From: Pseudorhizobium endolithicum
GTDB taxonomy: Bacteria > Pseudomonadota > Alphaproteobacteria > Rhizobiales > Rhizobiaceae
Assembly: GCF_902153245.2 (NCBI RefSeq)
Contig: NZ_CABFWF030000014.1
Span: 62,001 to 126,000 of the forward strand
Length of the DNA stretch: 64,000 bases
Direction: 5' to 3'
This document shows, one piece after another, positions 9,200 to 17,900 of this stretch (within the stretch, counting starts at the first letter, position 1; each line of letters opens with the position of its first letter). The notes beneath the pieces are model-generated. The model was not told where the DNA came from, did no database searches, and saw nothing but the letters and a program-made list of their open reading frames with translations. Position numbers and translations under genes: made by a program.

Positions 9200-10204
9200 A
9201 TGTTTGGCTTTCTCCTGCGGCGTCTCGCCGTTCTGATCCCGACCTTTATCGGGGTCTCGATCATCGCTTTCTCCTTTATCCGGCTTCTGCCGGGCGACCC
9301 TGTCGCGCTTCTCTCCGGGGAACGTGTGATGTCGCCCGAGCGACATGCGCAGATCAGCGCCCAGCTCGGCCTGGACCGACCTCTCGTCGTGCAGTACCTG
9401 GATTATCTGGGGGGCGTGGTGACCGGCGACTTCGGCTCATCCATCGTGTCGAAGAGCCCGATCCTCGACCAGTTCCTGGCGCTGTTTCCCGCCACGGTCG
9501 AGCTTTCCCTCTGCGCGATCTTCCTTGCCGTCATCATTGGCATTCCTGCCGGCGTCATCGCCGCCATCAAGCGAGGGTCCTTCTTCGACCAGTCTCTGAT
9601 GGGCATCGCCCTTGTCGGCTATTCAATGCCGATCTTCTGGTGGGGCCTGCTGCTGATCATCCTCTTTTCCGGTATCCTGCAGTGGACCCCGGTTTCGGGC
9701 CGCATCTCCCTTATGTACTTCTTCCCGCAGGTCACCGGCTTCATGCTGATCGACTCGCTGCTGTCGGGCCAGAAGGGCGCCTTCATGTCCGCGCTCAGCC
9801 ACCTCGCGCTGCCCTCGATCGTGCTGGCAACGATCCCGCTCGCGGTCATCGCCCGCCAGACCCGCTCGGCAATGCTCGAAGTGCTCTCGGAGGACTATGT
9901 CCGTACCGCGCGCGCAAAGGGCCTGTCGCCGTTCCGCGTCGTCGGCGTCCATGCGCTGCGCAATGCCATGATCCCGGTGATCACAACGATCGGCCTGCAG
10001 ATCGGCGTCATGCTCGCCGGTGCCATTCTCACCGAGACGATCTTCTCGTGGCCGGGCATCGGCAAGTGGATGGTCGATAGCGTCTTCCGCCGCGACTACC
10101 CGGTCATTCAGGGCGGGCTGCTGCTGATCGCGGGCATCATCATGATAGTGAACCTCATCGTTGATCTGCTCTACGGCCTGATCAATCCCCGTATCCGGCA
10201 CTAG
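9200..10204 (+). CDS. dppB: Dipeptide ABC transporter, inner-membrane permease DppB
   Basis: A 334-residue permease of the BPD_transp_1 family. The N-terminus MFGFLLRRLAVLIPTFIGVS is typical of DppB/OppB, followed by RLLPGDPV and a long periplasmic loop, then the membrane core. The EAA-type loop that contacts the ATPases reads RTARAKGLSPFRV. The ATG at 9200 is used because the hydrophobic N-terminus starts there; the frame extends only a few codons further upstream. It forms a heterodimer with DppC and carries peptides delivered by DppA. The gene ends 14 nt before dppC, with the GAAGGAG ribosome-binding site of dppC in between. Confidence 0.92.
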   Translation: MFGFLLRRLAVLIPTFIGVSIIAFSFIRLLPGDPVALLSGERVMSPERHAQISAQLGLDRPLVVQYLDYLGGVVTGDFGSSIVSKSPILDQFLALFPATVELSLCAIFLAVIIGIPAGVIAAIKRGSFFDQSLMGIALVGYSMPIFWWGLLLIILFSGILQWTPVSGRISLMYFFPQVTGFMLIDSLLSGQKGAFMSALSHLALPSIVLATIPLAVIARQTRSAMLEVLSEDYVRTARAKGLSPFRVVGVHALRNAMIPVITTIGLQIGVMLAGAILTETIFSWPGIGKWMVDSVFRRDYPVIQGGLLLIAGIIMIVNLIVDLLYGLINPRIRH

Positions 10205-10218
10205 AAGGAGAAAATCCC

Positions 10219-11142
10219 ATGGCCGATACCATCAACGATATCGACAGCTCCCCGGAAGTCCTTTCCAGTGCCGCGCTGCGGCGCCAGATGTTCAAGGAGT
10301 TCTGGTTCTATTTCTCCGAAAACCGCGGCGCCGTGATCGGCCTCTTCGTTTTCATAGCGCTCGTCCTCGTGGCGATCTTCGCTCCGCTGATCGCACCGCA
10401 TTCGCCCTTCCAGCAGTACCGCGACGCGGTCCTGCTGCCGCCGGCCTGGCTGGAGGGCGGAAATACCAGCTACCTCCTCGGCACGGACCCTGTCGGTCGC
10501 GATATTCTCTCGCGCCTGATCTACGGCTCGCAGTATTCGCTGTTCATCGGCGTCTTCGTCACCACGCTGTCGCTGACCAGCGGCATCCTGATCGGCGTCA
10601 TCGCCGGCTACTATCGCGGCTGGATCGATACCGCGATCATGCGCCTGATGGACATCATCCTGGCCTTCCCGTCGCTGTTGCTGGCATTGGTCCTGGTCGC
10701 GATCCTCGGACCGGGCCTGACCAACGGCATGATCGCCATCGCGCTCGTGCTGCAGCCGCATTTCGTCCGCCTGACCCGCGCAGCCGTGATGGCGGAAAAG
10801 ACGCGCGACTATGTGACCGCCGCGCGCTTGGCCGGCGCCGGTCCGTTGCGGCTGATGTTCCGCACCATTCTGCCGAACTGCACGGCGCCCCTGATCGTCC
10901 AGGCGACGCTGTCCTTTTCCAACGCCATCCTCGACGCCGCGGCCCTCGGTTTCCTCGGCATGGGTGCGCAGCCGCCCGCTCCCGAATGGGGAACGATGCT
11001 GGCCGAGGCCCGCGAATTCATCCTGCGCGCCTGGTGGGTCGTCACCTTCCCCGGCCTGGCGATCCTCATCACCGTGCTTGCCATCAACCTGATGGGCGAC
11101 GGCCTGCGCGACGCGCTCGACCCGAAGCTGAAGAGGTCCTGA
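10219..11142 (+). CDS. dppC: Dipeptide ABC transporter, inner-membrane permease DppC
   Basis: A 307-residue permease paired with DppB. It has the DppC/OppC layout: a short cytoplasmic N-terminus containing FWFYFSENRGAVIG, a first membrane segment (residues about 35-57), the conserved LLGTDPVGRDILSRLIYG motif, then a membrane domain with the AARLAGAGPLRLMFRTILPN coupling loop. An AGAAGGAG ribosome-binding site precedes the ATG. The stop is 2 nt before the dppD start, which implies translational coupling. Substrate specificity is set by DppA and not by this subunit. Confidence 0.92.
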   Translation: MADTINDIDSSPEVLSSAALRRQMFKEFWFYFSENRGAVIGLFVFIALVLVAIFAPLIAPHSPFQQYRDAVLLPPAWLEGGNTSYLLGTDPVGRDILSRLIYGSQYSLFIGVFVTTLSLTSGILIGVIAGYYRGWIDTAIMRLMDIILAFPSLLLALVLVAILGPGLTNGMIAIALVLQPHFVRLTRAAVMAEKTRDYVTAARLAGAGPLRLMFRTILPNCTAPLIVQATLSFSNAILDAAALGFLGMGAQPPAPEWGTMLAEAREFILRAWWVVTFPGLAILITVLAINLMGDGLRDALDPKLKRS

Positions 11143-11144
11143 TC

Positions 11145-11999
11145 ATGGCGCTGCTGCAAATCGACAACCTCACCGTCGAGTTCGAGACCGCTTCGGGCTG
11201 GTTCCGCGCCGTCGACGGCGTCTCCCTCTCGGTAGAAAAGGGCGAGGTGCTCGCCATTGTCGGCGAATCCGGCTCGGGCAAGTCCGTGGCCATGCTCGCC
11301 GTCATGGGCCTTCTGCCCTGGACGGCGAAGATCACCGCCGACCGCATGCTCTTCGAAGGCCGCGACATCCGGAACATCAGCCCGGCCGAGCGCCGAAAGT
11401 TGATCGGCAAGGATATCGCGATGATCTTCCAGGAGCCCATCGCCAGCCTCAATCCCTGCTTCACCGTCGGCTTCCAGATCGAGGAGGTGCTGCGCATCCA
11501 TCTCGGGCTGGACAGACAAGCCCGGCGCGCCCGCGCGATCGAACTCTTCCGCCAGGTCGGCCTGCCCAATCCGGAGGAACGACTCAACCACTTCCCGCAC
11601 CAGATGTCGGGCGGGCAGTGCCAGCGCGTGATGATCGCCATCGCCATCGCCTGCAATCCGAAGCTCCTGATCGCCGACGAGCCGACCACCGCGCTCGACG
11701 TGACGATCCAGAAGCAGATCCTCGATCTCCTGATGTCGCTGCAGGCGAAGAACGGCATGGGCCTCATCATGATCACCCACGACATGGGCGTGGTGGCGGA
11801 AACCGCCGACCGCGTGGTCGTGCAGTACAAGGGCAAGAAGATGGAGGAGGCCGACGTGCTTTCCCTCTTCGAGAATCCCAAGAGCAACTACACCAAGGCG
11901 CTGCTCGCAGCCCTTCCGGAAAACGCCACCGGCGACCGCCTGACGACGGTTTCGGCCTTCTTCGAAGGTGCACCGGAAGCCGCGGAGACACGCGCATGA
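11145..11999 (+). CDS. dppD: Dipeptide ABC transporter ATP-binding protein DppD
   Basis: A 284-residue ABC ATPase that, with DppF, powers the DppBC permease. Walker A is GESGSGKS (near residue 42), the Q-loop region reads IFQEPIASLNPCFTVG, the ABC signature is MSGGQCQR, Walker B is LLIADEPTTALD, and the H-loop is ITHDMG. The C-terminal part is the shorter oligopeptide/dipeptide transporter extension. The start at 11145 is 2 nt after the dppC stop; longer frames upstream run inside dppC and are not credible. It overlaps dppF by 4 nt (ATGA). Confidence 0.92.
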   Translation: MALLQIDNLTVEFETASGWFRAVDGVSLSVEKGEVLAIVGESGSGKSVAMLAVMGLLPWTAKITADRMLFEGRDIRNISPAERRKLIGKDIAMIFQEPIASLNPCFTVGFQIEEVLRIHLGLDRQARRARAIELFRQVGLPNPEERLNHFPHQMSGGQCQRVMIAIAIACNPKLLIADEPTTALDVTIQKQILDLLMSLQAKNGMGLIMITHDMGVVAETADRVVVQYKGKKMEEADVLSLFENPKSNYTKALLAALPENATGDRLTTVSAFFEGAPEAAETRA

Positions 12000-12844
12000 C
12001 GACGACTGACAACACCATGCTCGAAGTCCGCGACATCAAGCGCGACTACGAACTGCCGGGCGGCCTCTTCAAGCCGAAGAAGATCATCCATGCGGTGAAG
12101 GGCGTTTCGTTCAAGCTGGAGCGCGGCAAGACACTGGCGATCGTCGGCGAATCCGGCTGCGGCAAGTCCACGCTCGCCCGCATGCTCACATTCATCGACG
12201 AGCCGACGGCCGGCGAATTGATCATCGATGGCGAGAAGATCGACACCCGGCCCGGCCATCTGACGGCCGAGATGCGCCAGAAGGTGCAGATCGTCTTCCA
12301 GAACCCCTATGGTTCGCTCAACCCGCGCCAGAAGATCGGCGACGTCCTGGGCGAACCGCTGCTGATCAACACGAAGATGTCTTCGGCCGAGCGGCGCGAC
12401 CGCGCCAACGAGATGCTGGTGAAGGTCGGTCTCGGGCCGGAGCACTACAACCGCTACCCGCACATGTTCTCCGGTGGCCAGCGACAGCGTATCGCCATTG
12501 CACGGGCGCTGATGCTGAACCCGAAGCTGCTGGTGCTCGACGAGCCGGTCTCCGCGCTCGACCTCTCGGTCCAGGCGCAGGTGCTGAATCTCCTGGCGGA
12601 CCTGCAGGATGAGTTTGGACTGACCTACGTCTTCATCAGCCACGACCTCTCCGTCGTCCGCTATATCGCCGACGAGGTGATGGTGATGTATTTCGGCGAG
12701 GCTGTGGAGTACGGCACTCGTGAGGAAGTGTTCTCCGATCCCAAACACGAATACACCAGGACGCTGTTTGCAGCGACGCCGCGGGCCGACGTGGAATCGA
12801 TCCGCGCCCGCATCGCCCGGAAGAAGGCGGCTACCGCCGCCTGA
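11996..12844 (+). CDS. dppF: Dipeptide ABC transporter ATP-binding protein DppF
   Basis: A 282-residue ABC ATPase and last gene of the operon. Walker A is GESGCGKS, the Q-loop region reads IVFQNPYGSLNPRQ, the signature FSGGQRQR, Walker B LLVLDEPVSALD and the H-loop ISHDLS. The linker YELPGGLFKPKKIIHAVKGV is typical of the DppF/OppF subfamily. It starts in an ATGA overlap with dppD. The stop codon abuts the stop codon of the convergent pbpC gene with no spacer and no visible terminator, so transcripts from the two operons may read into each other. Confidence 0.92.
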   Translation: MTTTDNTMLEVRDIKRDYELPGGLFKPKKIIHAVKGVSFKLERGKTLAIVGESGCGKSTLARMLTFIDEPTAGELIIDGEKIDTRPGHLTAEMRQKVQIVFQNPYGSLNPRQKIGDVLGEPLLINTKMSSAERRDRANEMLVKVGLGPEHYNRYPHMFSGGQRQRIAIARALMLNPKLLVLDEPVSALDLSVQAQVLNLLADLQDEFGLTYVFISHDLSVVRYIADEVMVMYFGEAVEYGTREEVFSDPKHEYTRTLFAATPRADVESIRARIARKKAATAA

Positions 12845-14929
12845 CTACTCCACAAAGATCCTGACGCTGGCGGCACGGCCGGCAGCGTCGATCACCGTCA
12901 GCGTCGCATAGCCCGCGCCGTCGGGCCACCATTCGCCGGTCCGCCGCCGCGACATCGTCTCAAGCGGCTTGCCGTTGGCAAGCCACCGGAACGGTGCGCG
13001 CCCGCCGTGCAGCTTGAGCACGAGCGGCGCCACCTCCGTACCGGTTCCCACGCCGAGATCGACCCTCGCCCCCTCCGGCGGATAGACGATCTGCGGCGCC
13101 GGCTCGCGGGCGGATGCGGAGACCAGTCCGGCAGCCGTGGTGGAGAATCGGCGCTGGGCGATCGGCAAATCCGACTGCCCAAGGCGCATGACCCCGGCCG
13201 GTGGCGGAGGCAGCGGAACGGGAGCAAGTCCGGATTTTGCGAAGGCGGCGAAAAGTATGGGCGCCGCAGTCTGGTAGCCGGAAATGCCGGGCACTGCGGC
13301 ATTGTCCGGCCGCCCGACCCACACCCCCAGCACATGGCGGCCGTCGAAGCCGATCGCCCAGGCGTCGCGATAGCCGTAGCTCGTCCCCGTCTTGTAGGCG
13401 ATGGCGAGCCTGCGGCTTCCCTGCGGCGGCAGCACATCCGACAGGATGTCGGTGACCTGCCAGGCGGCTTGCGGCTCCAGCAGCGGTTCGGCGCCGATCT
13501 CGCCGGGGACATCTCCGATCCCGTTGCCAAGCCTCACCGGCCGACCTTTCCGTGCGAGTGCGGCATACGCCTGCACCAGGTCCTTGAGCGTGATGCCGAC
13601 GCCGCCGAGCCCGATCGCCAGCCCCGGCGCTTCGTGCGGCGGCAGGACGGGACGTATCTCGGCGCGGCGGAACCGCACCATCAGGCGGCTCGGTCCGACC
13701 GCATCGAGAAGCCGCACTGCCGGCACGTTGAGTGACAGCTGCAGCGCCTGCCGGATGGAGACGTCGCCCTGGTAGCTCATGTCGAAATTCTTCGGCCGGT
13801 AACCGAAGAAATCCGCCGGGCGATCCTCGATGATGGTTTCCTGGGCCACCAGTCCCTGCTCGAAGGCAAGGCCATAGATGAACGGCTTCAGCGCCGATCC
13901 GGGCGAGCGGTTGACGCGAGTCATGTCGATCCAGCCTGATCGGCCGGCATCGAAATAATCGGCGGAGCCGATCTCCGCAATGATGGCGCCAGTTTCGGCA
14001 TCGGCCAAAAGCATCGCCACGGATACCTTCGGGTCGAGCCGCGCCGCCACCTCCCGCGCCACCTCCTCCAGCGCCTGCTGCACCGGACGCCTCAAGGTCG
14101 TGACGTGACGTGCCGCCTCCGGCCGAAGGCGCAAAGCGGTTTCGGCGAGATGGGCCGCATGGGCCGCCAGTTGCAGGCGGCGGACCGGCACCGCTTCCCC
14201 TGCCGCCGGCTCAAGCTCACCCTCCCCGGTCACCTGCGCAACAGCCGCACGGGACAGCACCCGGTCCCGAGCGTCCTTTGCTGCAAGAGGATGGCGATCA
14301 GGCCGACGCGCCTCCGGCGACTGCGGCAGCGCCACCAGCAGGGCAGCTTCCGCTATACTCAGCCGACGCGGCTCCTTGCCGAAATAGGCGAGACTCGCCG
14401 CACGTACCCCTTCAAGATTGCCGCCATAGGGAGCGTGGGTCAGGTAGATCTCCAGGATCTCCCGCTTGCTCAGCCGCCGCTCGATCTGGATCGCCCGCAC
14501 AGCCTGCAGCAGCTTCGCCGTGAAGGACCGCGTTTCCCGCGGTTCGATCAGCCGCGCCACCTGCATGGACAGCGTCGAGGCCCCCGACACCACCCGTCCA
14601 TTGGCCAACATCTGCAGAAAGGCCCGCCCCGCCGCCACCGGATCGACACCCGGATGATCGAAGAAGCGCCTGTCCTCGTAGGCAATCAGCATGTTGATAA
14701 ATCGCGGGTCCACGTCCGGGAGCGTCGTCTTCAGGCGCCAGCGTCCTTCGCGCGTGGCGAAGGCTCGCAGCAGCAGTCCATTGGTATCCAGCACCTCGAC
14801 CGAAGCCGTCGCAACCCGCTCGAGCGGCGGAGGATAGGCTCGGTCCGCGGCCTCCAGGCCGACCGCTAGCCCCGCCCCGAAAATGGCGGCCGCTGTCAGT
14901 CCCGGCGCGATGCGTCGTAAGGCTTTCAT
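12845..14929 (-). CDS. pbpC: Penicillin-binding protein 1C (glycosyltransferase/transpeptidase)
   Basis: A 694-residue bifunctional class A PBP of the PbpC type. A hydrophobic anchor (residues about 9-27) is followed by the GT51 transglycosylase domain with catalytic E85 in YEDRRFF, the ASTLSMQVARL segment and RRLSKREILEIYL. The transpeptidase domain has the SxxK motif S345-A-L-K348 in NRSPGSALKPF, an SLN-type second motif in QLSLNVPAVR and a KTG box in IAYKTGTSYGY. The C-terminal ~100 residues form the PBP_C domain of this subgroup. It begins 1 nt after the alpha-2-macroglobulin stop, which matches the conserved yfhM-pbpC pairing in E. coli and other Gram-negatives. That pairing is thought to link peptidoglycan repair to defence against periplasmic attack. 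Confidence 0.92.
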   Translation of the reverse strand: MKALRRIAPGLTAAAIFGAGLAVGLEAADRAYPPPLERVATASVEVLDTNGLLLRAFATREGRWRLKTTLPDVDPRFINMLIAYEDRRFFDHPGVDPVAAGRAFLQMLANGRVVSGASTLSMQVARLIEPRETRSFTAKLLQAVRAIQIERRLSKREILEIYLTHAPYGGNLEGVRAASLAYFGKEPRRLSIAEAALLVALPQSPEARRPDRHPLAAKDARDRVLSRAAVAQVTGEGELEPAAGEAVPVRRLQLAAHAAHLAETALRLRPEAARHVTTLRRPVQQALEEVAREVAARLDPKVSVAMLLADAETGAIIAEIGSADYFDAGRSGWIDMTRVNRSPGSALKPFIYGLAFEQGLVAQETIIEDRPADFFGYRPKNFDMSYQGDVSIRQALQLSLNVPAVRLLDAVGPSRLMVRFRRAEIRPVLPPHEAPGLAIGLGGVGITLKDLVQAYAALARKGRPVRLGNGIGDVPGEIGAEPLLEPQAAWQVTDILSDVLPPQGSRRLAIAYKTGTSYGYRDAWAIGFDGRHVLGVWVGRPDNAAVPGISGYQTAAPILFAAFAKSGLAPVPLPPPPAGVMRLGQSDLPIAQRRFSTTAAGLVSASAREPAPQIVYPPEGARVDLGVGTGTEVAPLVLKLHGGRAPFRWLANGKPLETMSRRRTGEWWPDGAGYATLTVIDAAGRAASVRIFVE

Positions 14930-14930
14930 C

Positions 14931-17900
14931 TCATGGCGCCGCCACGACCTCCATCCGGCCGGCTGCGGTACGGGCGGAGAATTGCGGACGATACATGTCC
15001 TCCACCTGCGCCGCCGGATGGTCGTAGACGCCCGGCGTTACCGCCCGAACGACATAAGCGAGGCTGATGTCGCGATTGTCGCCGGTATTGCGGTTGAAGG
15101 CGGCCACGAAGCGGTCGTTGCGGAACTCCGTATGCGCCGGCTCCACCTCGCCGATCCATTCGAAATTGGCGAGTTGCGCGCTGTCCACCAGGCTGGGGTT
15201 GTCGATCTCGAAACCGGCGGGCAGGAGGTCCTGGACGAGGATACGCGACGGCCAGTCGTTCGTCTCGGTGATCGTCAGCACCACGACATAGCGTTCGTTC
15301 TGACGCGCTTCGCTGACATTGGCGGGCTCGCCGCCAAGCGTGTAGTAGCTCCGGTCGATAGAGAACCCGTCGCCGCCTGCGGAAAGCGGCATGCTCGGCG
15401 CCGCAACAGTGGTCACCGTGGCCGACACGGGATCATTGCCGCTATTGGCGACCGTCAGCGGATGATCGAGAACGACGTCTCCCGCCATCCGCGTCATCAG
15501 CGCGCCACGGTGGGCGGCGCCGTTGACATCGAGCACAAGATCCTCGTCGCCCAGTTGCAACGCATGGGCTGCAAGCAGCATCCACGCCTGCTCCTGGGTG
15601 CTGGAAAAGTCCTTCTGCTCCCATTCCTTCGAGACGATGCCGGCAAGAGCCGGAACGATCGGTGGTACCGGCCGGCTTTCCGAGGCCAGTGCCAGAACGG
15701 CAGCCCCGTCCCTGAGCGGGGAGCCGTAGTCGGAACGGGCAAGGCTCACCTGCTGAAGTTGCGATTGTTCCGCCATCCCGAGCGCCTCGACGAAGACGTT
15801 GCGCGCTCGCTGCGCATCTCCGTAAAGCGCGAGTGCCGCGGCGACATGCGCTTTTGCAAGCGGCGTCGGGAATTCGTTCAGCATCGTATCGGCGTAGTAG
15901 CGCAGGTCGCTGATCGCGGCCTTGCGGTTACGCGCCAGCACGTAGAGCCCATAGGCGATCTCGTTGCCCTGGTCGCGGACATTGGTGGTATAGGCGAGCG
16001 TGTTCTGCAGACTGTCCAACGCCCGCACCAGCGCCTGCTCCGGAACGTCATACCCTTGTTCCCGGGCCCGCGTCAGGAAATCCGTGACGTAAGCGTCGAG
16101 CCAGAGATCGCCGCCGCCCGGCCCCCAGAGGCCGAAGCTACCGGCGGAAGACTGGTTGGCGAGGATGCGGCGGATCGCATCCTGGATCCGCCCCTTAACC
16201 GCTGCGTCGTCGGCCATTCCATTCTGGACGGCAAGCTCGCTGAGGTAGAGTAGCGGCAGCGCCCGGCTCGTCACCTGCTCCGTGCAGCCATAGGGGTACC
16301 GGTCGAGGCTCATCAGCAGCGCTGGAATGTCGAAGGCGCTGGAACGGCTGACATTGACGCTGACCGACGCGCCGGGAAGGATGCTGTCGGCCAGCAGGTC
16401 GCCGCTCACGGTCAGGCTGTTGCCGGGCGCCAGGGGAATGACGCGTCGCACAGTCATCGGCAGCGTTGCCGGCCGAACCGGGACAGCGAAAGTCTGCTCC
16501 AGCGACAGGCCGGAGTCATGGGTGAGGCGTAGCGCGATCTCGCCGTTGCCCGGTTCGATCGCCTTGAGCGGGATGGTCAGTTCCGCCTTTCCGGCCGCAT
16601 CGAGCTGGACCGGCCGAACCGGGTCGCCCTGCACCGAGAGTGCTTCACTGCTGTCGATCGCAAGCCGGTACTCACCGGCCGGCCCATCAGTATTGGCGAT
16701 GTCGAGGCGCAGGCGGCTTTCGTCGCCCGGCGCCAGGAACCGTGGCAGGCTCGCCGTCAGCACAACGGGATCGCGGATCACCACGTCCTTGACGGCATGC
16801 CCGACCCCGGTTTTCGACCAGGCGACCGCCATCACCCGCGCCGTGCCGTTGAACTGCGGAATGTCGAACGCCACCCGCGCCTTGCCTTGATCATCGAGAC
16901 GAACCGGCCCGGAGAAGAAGGCGAGCAGCTTTTCGGTCGGAGGATCGCCCTGCAGCGCCATGCTTCCACCATCGCCTCCGGTGCGGATGCGCCCCATGGA
17001 GCCTAACGAGCCATCGATCAGACGGCCGTAGAGATCGCGGATCTCCAGGCCGAGCCGTCGCTGGCCGAAATACCAGTCGTCCGGCGCCGGCGGCTCGTAT
17101 TTGGTCAGGTTGAGAATGCCGACATCGACGGCCGCGACCGTGACATAGGCCTCTTCGTCAGCACTCGCACCGGCCACTTGCACACCAATGTCGAGCGGCT
17201 GCCTCGGCAGCGTCCGATCCGGAGCCTCCAGGGAAACCCGCAGGTCGCGTTCCTCCGGGTCGACCTTGAGCCACGCGATGCCGATGGCCCGCATCGGCAT
17301 GCGGCTTTCCCGTGCATCGCCGGGCCGGAAGAGGGTGGCCGTCACATAGGCCCCCGCCCCCCATTCAGACGTCACCGGTATCTGAACTTCGCCACCGCCT
17401 TCCGGCAGGCTTTCGGTCTGTACCGCGACAAGCTCCTCCGAGCCTGCGGCGACAAGCAGTTCGCCCGCGTAGCGGGAAGCGATCTTCAGCTTCGCCGTCT
17501 CGCCAACCTTGTAGCTTTCCTTGTCCAGGGCGACCTCCAGCGCATCCGGCGTTTCCGCCGAAGCGGCAGTCACGAACCAGCCGGCATCGAACTCGACGCT
17601 GGATACCGCCCCGCCATCCTCACCGCTTTCCACCTCAAGCCGGTAGCGGCCCCAGGTTACCGGCACGGATATCCGTGCCCCCTCCGCTGCGAGATCCACC
17701 CGTCCATCGGAAACCTGACTGCTGCGGCTGACCGGCTCGTAGCGCCATGCGCTGCCCTCCCTGTACCATTGGTAGTCCTGCTCGATCTTCAGCAGCTTCC
17801 ACGAAAGCCCTTTTTCGGCGATGCGGTTTCCGTCGGGATCGAGTGCGACGACATGGAAATTGCCAACGGAGTTTTCGGCAAGATCGCCGGAAAATTCCGG